From positions 1 through 5,624 of the forward strand of contig NQJI01000110.1 in the NCBI GenBank assembly GCA_002256705.1: a stretch of 5,624 bases of DNA. Direction: 5' to 3'. This document shows, piece by piece, positions 1 to 5,624 of the stretch. The notes under the pieces are model-generated. The model was not told the DNA's origin. It ran no database searches and was given only the letters and a program-made list of their open reading frames with translations. The translations under genes were made by a program, and so were the position numbers. Numbering within the stretch: position 1 is the stretch's first letter; every line of letters starts with the position of its first letter. This stretch comes from Methylococcaceae bacterium NSM2-1 (GTDB taxonomy: Bacteria; Pseudomonadota; Gammaproteobacteria; Methylococcales; Methylomonadaceae).

Positions 1-513
1 CGCATGCTGAACAGCGCATTCAACGCATTTGGAGATGCGAGCATTGATCTCTACCCGCCAGGGTTTCACGAAGAAATTGATCGGATCAATGCATTCATCT
101 ATGAAAACATCAATAACGGCGTCTATCGATGTGGTTTTGCTTCAAATCAAATCGTCTACGAGCATGCGTTCAAGCAGCTTTTCAATGCGTTGGATTGGGT
201 CGAGATGCTGCTTTCGAGACAACCCTACCTGATGGGCGATACACCCACGGAAGCGGATTGGCGGCTATTCACGACGCTGATACGTTTTGATGCGGTTTAT
301 TATGGACACTTTAAGTGTAACCGTAATCGAATTGAAGACTTTCCATATCTATCACGATACCTAAGAGTTCTTTACCAGACAACGGGTATTGCAGACACCG
401 TGAATTTTGACCACATCAAGCGACACTACTACATGAGTCATCCGCATATAAATCCGACCAGAATTGTTCCCGTCGGCCCCAAGCTGGATTACCTATTACC
501 TTCCCTCGATTAG
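1..513 (+). CDS. yqjG: Glutathionyl-hydroquinone reductase (GST omega-like), C-terminal part, 5' cut by window edge
   Basis: The protein uses glutathione to reduce glutathionyl-hydroquinones to hydroquinones in the cytoplasm. Only the last 170 codons are present, and the frame is open from base 1, so the ATG at position 4 is probably an internal Met. The fragment matches the all-helical C-terminal GST domain of the YqjG/ECM4 family: an NNGVYRCGFA segment, the helix LMGDTPTEADWRLFTTLIRFD, then VYYGHFKCN, the run GIADTVNFDHIKRHYYMSH, and the tail INPTRIVPVGP. These blocks are in the order seen in E. coli YqjG. The glutathione-binding thioredoxin-like domain with the catalytic Cys lies upstream, outside the window, since family members are usually about 320-330 residues. 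The natural C-terminal tail and stop (TAG at 511-513) are present, so nothing suggests decay. The following gene remnant is on the opposite strand, so this is the end of its transcription unit. The family is secure; the exact substrate is not. Confidence 0.93.
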   Translation, partial: RMLNSAFNAFGDASIDLYPPGFHEEIDRINAFIYENINNGVYRCGFASNQIVYEHAFKQLFNALDWVEMLLSRQPYLMGDTPTEADWRLFTTLIRFDAVYYGHFKCNRNRIEDFPYLSRYLRVLYQTTGIADTVNFDHIKRHYYMSHPHINPTRIVPVGPKLDYLLPSLD

Positions 514-606
514 TTTAAATTCACTCTGCACACGTGGCTGCCGATCACTGGCGGCCTCTGAATGACCTCTTTACAGGGCTAACAAGCCATTCACAGGGAA
601 CGTGCG

Positions 607-620
607 AGTGGCTCTAATTG
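607..620 (+). repeat. 14-bp direct repeat, copy 1 (AGTGGCTCTAATTG)
   Basis: The 14-mer AGTGGCTCTAATTG occurs here and again at 1387-1400, 780 bp apart in the same orientation. This copy contains the TAG that ends the minus-strand transposase remnant, so the junction where transposase homology stops lies in or next to the repeat. It may be an insertion duplication, an element end, or the scar of a deletion. The identity is seen directly; its origin is inferred. Confidence 0.6.
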
Positions 621-997
621 GGTTGAGTCATTTGCGCATTCGCCTGTCGACGGGAGCTCATTTGAAAAACAAAACGCAGCAGACCAAACAGTAACACGAC
701 GGCAAGTTTGTGTTTTATTTTTTTTGCTTGGCGAGGATCGTCCAATGTGGACAATTGCTTTAGCCAAATCGGCAGCATCGCCGGAAAAACCTGGAGCTGA
801 GCATCCACAGCCTCTTCACGGCCTTGACGTTCCTCTTCCAGCGTCTTAAAGGCACTGGTCGTATTGGCAACGCCGACTTGCACCTGATTAGGTACCGTCT
901 TTTTTCTGTTGCTCTCGCAAGAATTCTTGTGCGGCTAAGAGTTTTTTTTATGCGCTTTGCGCTCTTCCCGATTAAGGCGTTTGCTAGGTTTACTCAT
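614..997 (-). pseudogene. Transposase N-terminal remnant, frameshifted and truncated
   Basis: On the minus strand an ATG at 997-995, preceded by AGGGA, opens MSKPSKRLNREERKAHKK, then meets a TAG stop at 937-935. The +1 frame after the A8 run (949-942) reads LLAAQEFLREQQKKDGT, which continues the charged N-terminus sensibly, and the original frame then resumes at NQVQVGVANTTSAFKTLEEE. This suggests two compensating indels, one in the A8 run and one near 891. The rest reads MLPIWLKQLSTLDDPRQAKK, IKHKLAVVLLFGLLRFVFQ, then MSSRRQANAQMTQPN, and stops at 616-614. From memory, the DPR..KKIKHKL...FVFQ.(S/A)SRR.AN..MT pattern belongs to the N-terminus of a DDE-type transposase family of roughly 450 residues. 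The catalytic domain is missing and coding breaks off at the 14-bp repeat 607-620. It cannot make an active enzyme. I recognise the protein type but cannot name the IS family. The A8 frameshift could also be a sequencing error, but the truncation could not. Confidence 0.7.
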
Positions 998-1000
998 GAC

Positions 1001-1690
1001 TCATCCCTGATGACAATACTCATAAAGTGCGACGAAAAAAATATTATATATGACGCAGTGAATTGTTTTCTAGGTGTTTTTTATTTCATGCGTCAGGGCT
1101 GTGTTCGTGTACGCGGGCATGCTAAAGTCTTATGTCATCTGATGTTTGGCCTTCTGGCGTTAACAGCGAATCAGATGATGATTTTAGTGACCTAAAAACA
1201 GCAAAAAAGACTTTAACAGCAGAGCTTGACTAGATTACGAGGATAACTATGCTCTGATTTTTATGAAAACGAAGAGATAACGGGGTAACTTACCGAAAAT
1301 AGAGCTACTGGCTCTGTCACGTTCAAAAAACGACTTATCTGGAGTCATTAATTAACTTGAGCCGTTTTCTGGTTAGTAATTTTGAAAGTGGCTCTAATTG
1401 TAAACTTAATGCCATATGCGCGGCTCCCACAAAAATGCTCAGTATCGCTGATTGTCATGGGAATTTATAGGCGTTTGCCCTGTATTGGAAGAGGCTCTGA
1501 CTGTGGAGAACTCGAATATCGATTATAATGTTCAAGGTAACCATTACCAACACTTTAGGGGGCATTTTAGTGAAGCGCAGGCTAAAAAATAAAATAAACG
1601 AGGCGAAGACGTTCAGGAGATTTTATTCTTTCGGTCTTTTTTATCCTGATTAGCAAGAATCTTCAGCCAATGCGCAACACTTACAGGCAA
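1001..1690. other. Gene-poor AT-rich spacer, probable decayed mobile DNA
   Basis: I see no convincing gene here on either strand. The plus-strand frame open from 824 to 1195 begins antisense to the transposase remnant and has no recognisable motif. A frame of about 40 codons from the ATG at 1409, with no clear ribosome binding site, is also unpersuasive. Small inverted repeats are present: AGAGC/GCTCT at 1301-1315 with a 5-base loop, and GGTAA/TTACC near 1535-1547. They are short enough to be chance. The stretch contains copy 2 of the 14-bp repeat. It is best read as non-coding DNA left by insertion and decay between yqjG and hppA. Confidence 0.5.
1387..1400 (+). repeat. 14-bp direct repeat, copy 2 (AGTGGCTCTAATTG)
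   Basis: This is an exact second copy of the 14-mer at 607-620. The flanks of the two copies do not match beyond the 14 bases. Together they bracket the transposase remnant and about 390 bp of AT-rich DNA upstream of its start, so the 607-1400 interval may have arrived or been rearranged as one unit. Confidence 0.55.
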
Positions 1691-1694
1691 CGTC

Positions 1695-1780
1695 GTTCCG
1701 GCAGTTATTCACGTCAGGCTATCCTGACTGACGCCTTTCGGGTAAATGCAAATCTGTTCCAAACAGATTTGTGCCGGAAT
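1695..1780. repeat. Branched inverted-repeat element: 8-bp stem enclosing two hairpins
   Basis: TTCCGGCA at 1696-1703 is perfectly complementary to TGCCGGAA at 1772-1779, with a G-T pair possible at 1695/1780. Between the arms lie two perfect hairpins. The first has stem GTCAGG/CCTGAC at 1713-1728 with loop CTAT. The second has a 10-bp stem, CAAATCTGTT/AACAGATTTG at 1749-1771, with a 3-base loop CCA. The second hairpin abuts the outer stem, allowing coaxial stacking. Because all the stems are perfect, either strand could fold this way as RNA or single-stranded DNA. The frames crossing it (about 60-65 codons on each strand) have no family features and are probably incidental. It could be a palindromic interspersed repeat, a small non-autonomous mobile element, or a structured RNA. 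The base pairing is certain on paper; a biological role is inferred. Confidence 0.55.
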
Positions 1781-1791
1781 CCGGAAGCCGG

Positions 1792-1817
1792 AGGATGGCG
1801 TGTTGAGATTACATCCT
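1792..1817. repeat. Inverted repeat AGGATG/CATCCT
   Basis: AGGATG (1792-1797) and CATCCT (1812-1817) are perfect complements separated by 14 bases. The pair sits between the branched element at 1695-1780 and the palindrome at 1827-1849 and appears to belong to the same cluster. Taken alone, a 6-bp stem with this loop would be weak evidence. Confidence 0.35.
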
Positions 1818-1826
1818 GTAGCCTAG

Positions 1827-1849
1827 ATACCGGCAATCCCTGCCGATAT
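1827..1849. repeat. REP-like palindrome (CGGCA-ATCCC-TGCCG core)
   Basis: CGGCA (1831-1835) and TGCCG (1841-1845) form a 5-bp stem around ATCCC. After one C/A mismatch, ATA and TAT extend it by three pairs. Read on the minus strand, the surrounding bases CGTCATATCGGCAGGGATTG resemble the GTCAT..CCGGCA.GGATTGCCGG.ATC repeats common in intergenic DNA of many gammaproteobacteria. That resemblance is from memory and has not been searched. It lies upstream of hppA and is not followed by a strong T run, so it is more likely a repeat than a terminator. Confidence 0.5.
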
Positions 1850-2115
1850 GACGATTTTTGCGAATAGCTGAGGCATCTTTTAATCTGGTATTTCATTGCT
1901 TTACAAAATCCAGGGTCTGAGTGAAAGTTAGGTTATTTACATACACTGCCATAAGTGTCTTGCAACACAAAAAATGGGATTCAATGGATGATGGGTGGGG
2001 TAATGATGGACAAACGGTATACATAACGCTGGCTCAGTTCAACAATGTGTTAACGCTACTTAATCGAGAACAAGGTTGCGCAGGTTAAATATCAGAAATG
2101 AAACGTGGAGAGGTA

Positions 2116-2144
2116 TTGATAAAAAATATAAAAATGAAAATAAA
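2116..2144 (+). promoter_or_regulatory. Possible sigma-70 promoter for hppA
   Basis: TTGATA at 2116-2121 matches the -35 consensus at 5 of 6 positions. A spacer of 17 bases leads to AATAAA at 2139-2144, which matches the -10 consensus at 4 of 6. It lies 65 bp upstream of the hppA ATG. The A-rich composition makes chance matches likely, so this is only a candidate. Confidence 0.25.
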
Positions 2145-2197
2145 AAAAGAAAAATAGCGTGAGCTTACTGGCTATCGGCCAAACTAATAAAGAGAAG

Positions 2198-2204
2198 AGG
2201 GGGG
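2198..2204 (+). promoter_or_regulatory. Ribosome binding site that sets the hppA start
   Basis: AGGGGGG ends five bases before the ATG at 2210. The frame stays open upstream to a GTG at 2159, but the 17 extra residues are polar and not expected before the first membrane helix, and that GTG is preceded only by an A-rich tract. The ATG at 2210 is therefore the better start. Confidence 0.75.
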
Positions 2205-2209
2205 ATATA

Positions 2210-4345
2210 ATGTTACAAGCAACTGCATCGGTTATCATTGCATTAATGATGGGTATTATTGGGGTCGGATTTGTACTTTGGCAAACACGGCGCGTTCTAA
2301 GTTATGATCAAGGCAGTGCCGCTATGCGCAAAATTGCCGCGGCTATTCAAGAGGGGGCATCTGCTTTTTTGACGCGCGAATATCGTGTTATCGCGGTTTT
2401 CGTGGCTATTGTTGCGACGGTTATTTCCCTGTTTTTGCAATGGCAGACGGCGCTTTGTTTTGTCGTGGGTGCAATTGCATCTGCTGGAGCGGGCTATTTG
2501 GGAATGTATGTAGCCGTGCGTGCCAACGTGCGCACAGCTGCTGCTGCCAACCGCGGTCTGCATGAAGGTTTACGTGTTGCCTTTGGCAGTGGCGCGATTA
2601 TGGGCATGGCAGTGGTGAGCTTTAGTCTCATCGGCATGACTGTTTTGTATTTGATATTTAACGGCAATCCGGCTCAACTGACCTATATCACGGGTTTTGG
2701 CTTTGGTGCCAGCAGTATAGCGCTATTTGCCCGAGTTGGCGGTGGTATCTACACCAAGGCAGCAGATGTGGGCGCTGATCTTGTTGGTAAAGTCGAAAAG
2801 GGCATCCCTGAAGATGATCCACGCAATCCAGCGGTAATTGCCGATAATGTCGGCGATAATGTGGGGGATGTCGCGGGTATGGGTGCGGACTTGTTTGAAA
2901 GCTATAGCGGATCAATCATTGCTGCAGCGACGCTGGGTGCTGCGTTGGACGCTGATTCAGCAGCCGCTTTTATAGGGCTGCCCTTCCTGGTTGCTTCCGT
3001 TGGTATAATTTCCAGTCTTTTTGGTATTTATATGGTGATTGGCGAAGAGCAGGACGTTACCCTGGCCAGCACCTATGAGGACATGTCATTTACCGGCCGC
3101 ATCATTCATTTTTTCAGGAAGCAAGTCGCAAAGATTAATGAACATGCCACGCTGGAAGATCTGTTGACGGCCCTGCGCCGTTCCGTTTGGGGGGCTTCAG
3201 CCGTCGTATTGGGACTGACTTTGATAGCAGTATTAGCATCAGGTGTCAGCATTAACTATTGGCTGGTTATTTTAGTTGGTTTGATTGCCGGCAATGCCAT
3301 TGCCTATGCGACTGAATATTTTACTTCCTACACTGAAAAACCAACACAAGCAATTGCTAATTCAACCCAAACCGGCGCGGCAACAACCATTATTCAAGGT
3401 TTGGCAGTCGGTATGATGAGCACCGTATTCCCTGTGTTGATTGTTGCAGTGGCTATTCTGCTCAGTATATGGCTGGGTTTTAAAGCCGATGGCACGATTG
3501 CCGCTGGGCTTTATGCCGTAGCAGTGGCTGGTGTGGGAATGTTAAGCACACTGGGTGTTACTCTGGCAACAGATGCGTACGGTCCGGTTGCCGATAATGC
3601 GGGTGGCATTGCTGAAATGAGTCATTTACCTGCTGAGGTTCGTCACCGTACCGATGCTTTGGATAGTCTGGGCAATACGACAGCCGCTACTGGCAAAGGC
3701 TTTGCCATTGGCTCTGCTGTATTGACTGCGTTAGCTTTACTGGCCGCTTATATAACAGCTGCAAAAATTGACAATCTGAATATTCTCAGTCCAACCATGC
3801 TACCGGGTATCTTGATTGGCGCCATGATGCCTTATCTTTTTTCGGCGCTTACCATGATGGCTGTCGGTAAAGCTGCCCACGAGATTGTGTTGGAGGTACG
3901 CCGGCAGTTCAACGTAATTCCAGGTTTGATGGAAGGCACAGGAGAACCTGACTACAAAACCTGTATCGCGATCAGTACGGATAGTGCTCTGCGTGAAATG
4001 ATTTTGCCGGGCTCATTGGCGGTCGTTGTACCGTTGGTTGTTGGTTTTATTCTGGGGAAAGAAGCTCTCGCTGGTCTCCTCGTAGGCACCATGTCTTCCG
4101 GCTTCTTGCTGGCGGTGATGATGGCTAATGCAGGCGGTGCGTGGGACAATGCGAAGAAGTGGATTGAAACCGGAGAATATGGTGGAAAAGGCTCCGATGC
4201 CCATAAAGCCGCAGTGGTTGGTGACACCGTTGGCGACCCTTTCAAAGATACCAGCGGTCCGTCTCTAAACATTCTGATTAAATTGATGACTATAGTCAGT
4301 CTTGTTTTTGCAACTTCGTTTGGTTCGGGTTGGCTTAGTTTTTAG
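2210..4345 (+). CDS. hppA: K+-stimulated ion-translocating membrane pyrophosphatase HppA
   Basis: This inner-membrane pump couples hydrolysis of pyrophosphate to phosphate with export of H+ or Na+. The product is 711 residues, normal for bacterial members, with many hydrophobic helices (the family has about 16). The catalytic signatures are all present: [11 protein letters not shown] at 186-196, then [17 protein letters not shown] at 212-220, [13 protein letters not shown] from D455, and [15 protein letters not shown] around D672. These supply the Asp and Lys residues that bind Mg2+ and pyrophosphate. [10 protein letters not shown] at 488-497 carries Ala492 and Gly495; K+-independent enzymes have Lys and Thr there (GNTTKAVT), so this is the K+-dependent subclass. 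E230 in DLFESY is the semi-conserved gate glutamate, in the position found in Na+ pumps and some H+ pumps, so the ion is unresolved. No stop or frameshift interrupts it. Long spacers on both sides suggest a single-gene transcript. The family is certain; the ion specificity is not. Confidence 0.98.
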   Translation: MLQATASVIIALMMGIIGVGFVLWQTRRVLSYDQGSAAMRKIAAAIQEGASAFLTREYRVIAVFVAIVATVISLFLQWQTALCFVVGAIASAGAGYLGMYVAVRANVRTAAAANRGLHEGLRVAFGSGAIMGMAVVSFSLIGMTVLYLIFNGNPAQLTYITGFGFGASSIALFARVGGGIYTKAADVGADLVGKVEKGIPEDDPRNPAVIADNVGDNVGDVAGMGADLFESYSGSIIAAATLGAALDADSAAAFIGLPFLVASVGIISSLFGIYMVIGEEQDVTLASTYEDMSFTGRIIHFFRKQVAKINEHATLEDLLTALRRSVWGASAVVLGLTLIAVLASGVSINYWLVILVGLIAGNAIAYATEYFTSYTEKPTQAIANSTQTGAATTIIQGLAVGMMSTVFPVLIVAVAILLSIWLGFKADGTIAAGLYAVAVAGVGMLSTLGVTLATDAYGPVADNAGGIAEMSHLPAEVRHRTDALDSLGNTTAATGKGFAIGSAVLTALALLAAYITAAKIDNLNILSPTMLPGILIGAMMPYLFSALTMMAVGKAAHEIVLEVRRQFNVIPGLMEGTGEPDYKTCIAISTDSALREMILPGSLAVVVPLVVGFILGKEALAGLLVGTMSSGFLLAVMMANAGGAWDNAKKWIETGEYGGKGSDAHKAAVVGDTVGDPFKDTSGPSLNILIKLMTIVSLVFATSFGSGWLSF

Positions 4346-4362
4346 CAAACTACCATAGGTCA

Positions 4363-4377
4363 GGGAAGGTTATTCCC
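4363..4377 (+). terminator. Weak hairpin after hppA
   Basis: GGGAA/TTCCC forms a 5-bp stem with loop GGTTA, beginning 17 bases after the hppA stop. There is no T tract after it, so it is a poor intrinsic terminator. It may serve as a 3'-end stabilising hairpin or be incidental. Confidence 0.2.
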
Positions 4378-4417
4378 ATTAACGAATATGCTTGTAATGT
4401 TCCATTATTTACATTGC

Positions 4418-4460
4418 GGGAGAGGCTTTAGCCGTGATTGCCGCAGCTAAAGCCCCACCT
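4418..4460. repeat. REP-like palindrome GGCTTTAGC/GCTAAAGCC downstream of hppA
   Basis: GGCTTTAGC (4424-4432) and GCTAAAGCC (4446-4454) are perfect 9-base complements around a 13-base loop. Further imperfect pairing of GGGAGA with the CCACCT side extends the arms to about 4418-4460. From memory, this resembles the intergenic repeat GTAGGAGCGGCTTTAGCCGC and its inverse seen in many gammaproteobacteria, here with several substitutions. Its place in the 3' region of hppA is typical of such repeats, which can protect or end transcripts. There is no T run on either strand, so a role as an intrinsic terminator is unlikely. Confidence 0.6.
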
Positions 4461-4754
4461 GAAGAAAGGAACCAAATGATTACATCAGGTTTGTTGACTG
4501 GCTGCATACAGGAATAACAAAAATCAGTTTTCCAAAAAGGCTTTTAGATTTTTGGATGGCACACCAAGTGATTTATGCCAATAGCTCTGGCGAAAACGTG
4601 GACAATTGTTATGGGTAAAGCGACCCTGCGCAAGGGCTATTATTATTTCCGGAATAGTTAGAAACATTAACTGCAAAAGTCTATAAAAAACTGTTTATTG
4701 AAGAAACCGATTAATTAACACAGACGCGATACATCGAGTCTCTAAAATTCACAA

Positions 4755-4760
4755 AAAGGA
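4755..4760 (+). promoter_or_regulatory. Ribosome binding site of the xoxJ-like gene
   Basis: AAAGGA ends six bases before the ATG at 4767. It supports this start, which also places a proper signal peptide at the N-terminus. Confidence 0.65.
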
Positions 4761-4766
4761 AACAAA

Positions 4767-5621
4767 ATGAGCGTTACAAAAATACTCGCAGGGTTATGTT
4801 TAGTCGCGATCATATTGCCGGCTTCAGCAGAAGAAAAGTTTAAAGTTTGTGCTGATCCCCTGAATCCGCCTTATTCAACAAAAAACAGAGACGGTTTTGA
4901 AAACAAAATAGCCGAATTATTTGCCAGGGAACTGGGACAAAAAGTTGAGTACACCTGGTTTGCTCAACGTATTGGTTTTATCCGCAATACCTTAACAGCG
5001 CCGGTGAACGAATGGGATGCGGACAGTGATGAGTATAAATGCGACATCGTTATGGGAGTTCCGGCGGGTTATGATTTGACCTTAACCACTGCGCCTTACT
5101 ATAAATCAACTTATGTACTGCTGATTGCGAAGGGACGCGGTTGGGATGATATTAAGGATGCTGCCCAATTAACCGGGCTGCCTCTGCAAAGACAGGAAGC
5201 ATTGAAAATTGCCATGTTTGATCGCGGTCCAGGAACGACCTGGTTGCAACAAAATGGTTTGCTCGAGCAAGGTATCCCTTATCAATCGATGTCTGGCGAT
5301 AGTGAAAATAATACGGCTATGCAGATAGACAAGGATCTTAAAGCCAAAAAAATTGATATGGTTATCTTGTGGGGGCCTATGGCGGCCTATGTCTCTGCAC
5401 AAAGCCCCAAGAACAGTTACACAATGATTCCGATGAAATCAACGCCAGGGATAAAGTTTGATTTTGCCATGGCGATGGGTGTTCGAAATGGCGATAAGGC
5501 AAGAAAATCGGTGCTTGACAAGCTGATTGCGACTAAGGCAGATAAGATTCAGGCGATTATAGCGGGATACAATATTCCTCTGTTACCGATTACGAAAGAA
5601 GCTGTTCGTGATGATGATTAA
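4767..5621 (+). CDS. xoxJ: Periplasmic XoxJ/MxaJ-like substrate-binding protein associated with quinoprotein methanol dehydrogenase
   Basis: The protein is 284 residues with a Sec signal peptide: K5, a hydrophobic core at 6-18, and likely cleavage after PASA at residue 21. The mature part has the two-lobe type II solute-binding fold. Family blocks are KVCADPLNPPYS (26-37), GFENKIAELFARELG (43-57), EYTWFAQRIGFIRNTL (61-76), CDIVMGVPAGYD (92-103) and APYYKSTYVLL (from 109). This matches the group annotated as quinoprotein dehydrogenase-associated substrate-binding proteins, whose members sit beside xoxF or mxaF and are thought to help mature or activate methanol dehydrogenase rather than feed an ABC transporter. 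The EYTWF.QR.GFIRNTL and VPAGY blocks look closer to XoxJ than to MxaJ, but this is judged by eye. C28 and C92 could form a disulfide. No dehydrogenase gene lies upstream; the window ends three bases after the stop, so the downstream partner is unseen. The family is solid; the symbol is tentative. Confidence 0.85.
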   Translation: MSVTKILAGLCLVAIILPASAEEKFKVCADPLNPPYSTKNRDGFENKIAELFARELGQKVEYTWFAQRIGFIRNTLTAPVNEWDADSDEYKCDIVMGVPAGYDLTLTTAPYYKSTYVLLIAKGRGWDDIKDAAQLTGLPLQRQEALKIAMFDRGPGTTWLQQNGLLEQGIPYQSMSGDSENNTAMQIDKDLKAKKIDMVILWGPMAAYVSAQSPKNSYTMIPMKSTPGIKFDFAMAMGVRNGDKARKSVLDKLIATKADKIQAIIAGYNIPLLPITKEAVRDDD

Positions 5622-5624
5622 CTG

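Larger units (their letters stand above)
1850..2209 (+). other. Leader and upstream region of hppA
   Basis: This 360-bp spacer contains no firmly identifiable gene. A 55-codon frame runs from GTG 1921 to TAA 2086-2088, with an ATG at 1984 giving a 34-residue version. Its ribosome binding site is weak and I recognise no family. A short hairpin ACACT/AGTGT lies at 1943-1958. From 2121 to 2156 the plus strand is almost entirely A with a few T and G, which is unusual composition and could be curved or promoter-proximal DNA. I recognise no known riboswitch class. Confidence 0.45.
4346..4766. other. Spacer between hppA and the xoxJ-like gene
   Basis: Apart from the two inverted repeats listed separately, this 421-bp spacer holds no gene I can support. 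A frame of about 39 codons ending at the TAA near 4517 overlaps the REP-like palindrome and has only a GTG as a possible start. A short stem CCCT/AGGG at 4624-4636, followed by a TATTATTATTT run, could be a weak terminator. The stretch from 4640 to 4760 is AT-rich and should contain the promoter of the downstream gene, but I see no strong -35/-10 pair. Confidence 0.45.

Noticed and set aside
624..1003. 8-bp inverted repeat TGAGTCAT/ATGACTCA at 624-631 and 996-1003
   Set aside because: It is short and widely spaced, and one arm overlaps the transposase start codon. Chance is enough to explain it.
824..1195. 123-codon open frame on the plus strand
   Set aside because: Its first half is antisense to the transposase remnant, and the rest runs through AT-rich spacer with no family motif or good ribosome binding site.
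610..1498. GGCTCT recurring at 610, 1310, 1390 and 1493
   Set aside because: A hexamer is too short. Only the 14-bp extension at two of the sites is meaningful, and spacing is irregular, so it is not a CRISPR or iteron array.
1640..1708. Short minus-strand frame reading TLPVSVAHWLKILANQDKKD before a stop
   Set aside because: It is about 30 codons long between stops with no start codon and no family I recognise. It might be the tail of a decayed gene, but it cannot be supported.
1670..1896. Overlapping open frames of about 60-65 codons on both strands
   Set aside because: They coincide with the inverted-repeat cluster, where complementary sequence keeps frames open, and neither translation resembles a protein family.
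2159..2209. Upstream GTG start extending HppA by 17 residues
   Set aside because: The extra residues are polar and the strong AGGGGGG ribosome binding site sits immediately before the ATG at 2210.
2297..4272. Minus-strand open frames of 63-106 codons inside hppA
   Set aside because: They lie antisense to a conserved gene whose plus-strand frame carries all the family motifs, and they have no recognisable protein features.
747..4608. 11-mer GTGGACAATTG present at 747-757 and 4598-4608
   Set aside because: The flanks do not match, and one copy lies within transposase coding sequence. An isolated 11-mer match is weak evidence for a repeat.

Overview
The window looks like chromosomal DNA from a gammaproteobacterial methylotroph, probably a methanotroph of the Methylococcales. 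This rests on a XoxJ/MxaJ-type periplasmic binding protein, found beside quinoprotein methanol dehydrogenases, together with a membrane pyrophosphatase and a proteobacterial glutathionyl-hydroquinone reductase. The genus cannot be fixed from the sequence alone. The spacers are AT-rich and contain palindromic repeats of the kind scattered through many gammaproteobacterial genomes.

Layout. (1) 1-513, plus strand: C-terminal half of a glutathionyl-hydroquinone reductase (YqjG/ECM4 type), cut by the window edge. (2) 514-1690: a gene-poor stretch. It holds the decayed N-terminal remnant of a transposase on the minus strand (614-997), with an in-frame stop and signs of two compensating frameshifts. 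A 14-bp direct repeat flanks it (607-620 and 1387-1400). (3) 1695-1849: a dense cluster of inverted repeats. An 8-bp stem encloses two perfect hairpins, and two further hairpins follow. This is either a palindromic repeat element or a structured RNA. (4) 1850-2209: leader and promoter region of the next gene, with one small doubtful ORF. (5) 2210-4345: complete hppA, a K+-dependent-type ion-pumping membrane pyrophosphatase. (6) 4346-4766: spacer with a REP-like palindrome made of GGCTTTAGC and its complement. (7) 4767-5621: complete secreted XoxJ/MxaJ-like protein, ending three bases before the window edge.

How the genes relate. HppA stores the energy of pyrophosphate hydrolysis as an ion gradient. 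This suits methanotrophs, many of which use pyrophosphate-linked sugar phosphate metabolism. The XoxJ-like protein would act in the periplasm with a methanol dehydrogenase (inferred, since no xoxF or mxaF lies in the window). The long spacers with repeats imply that the three intact genes are separate transcription units. No clearly new multi-gene system is visible. The most unusual structure is the hairpin cluster at 1695-1849.
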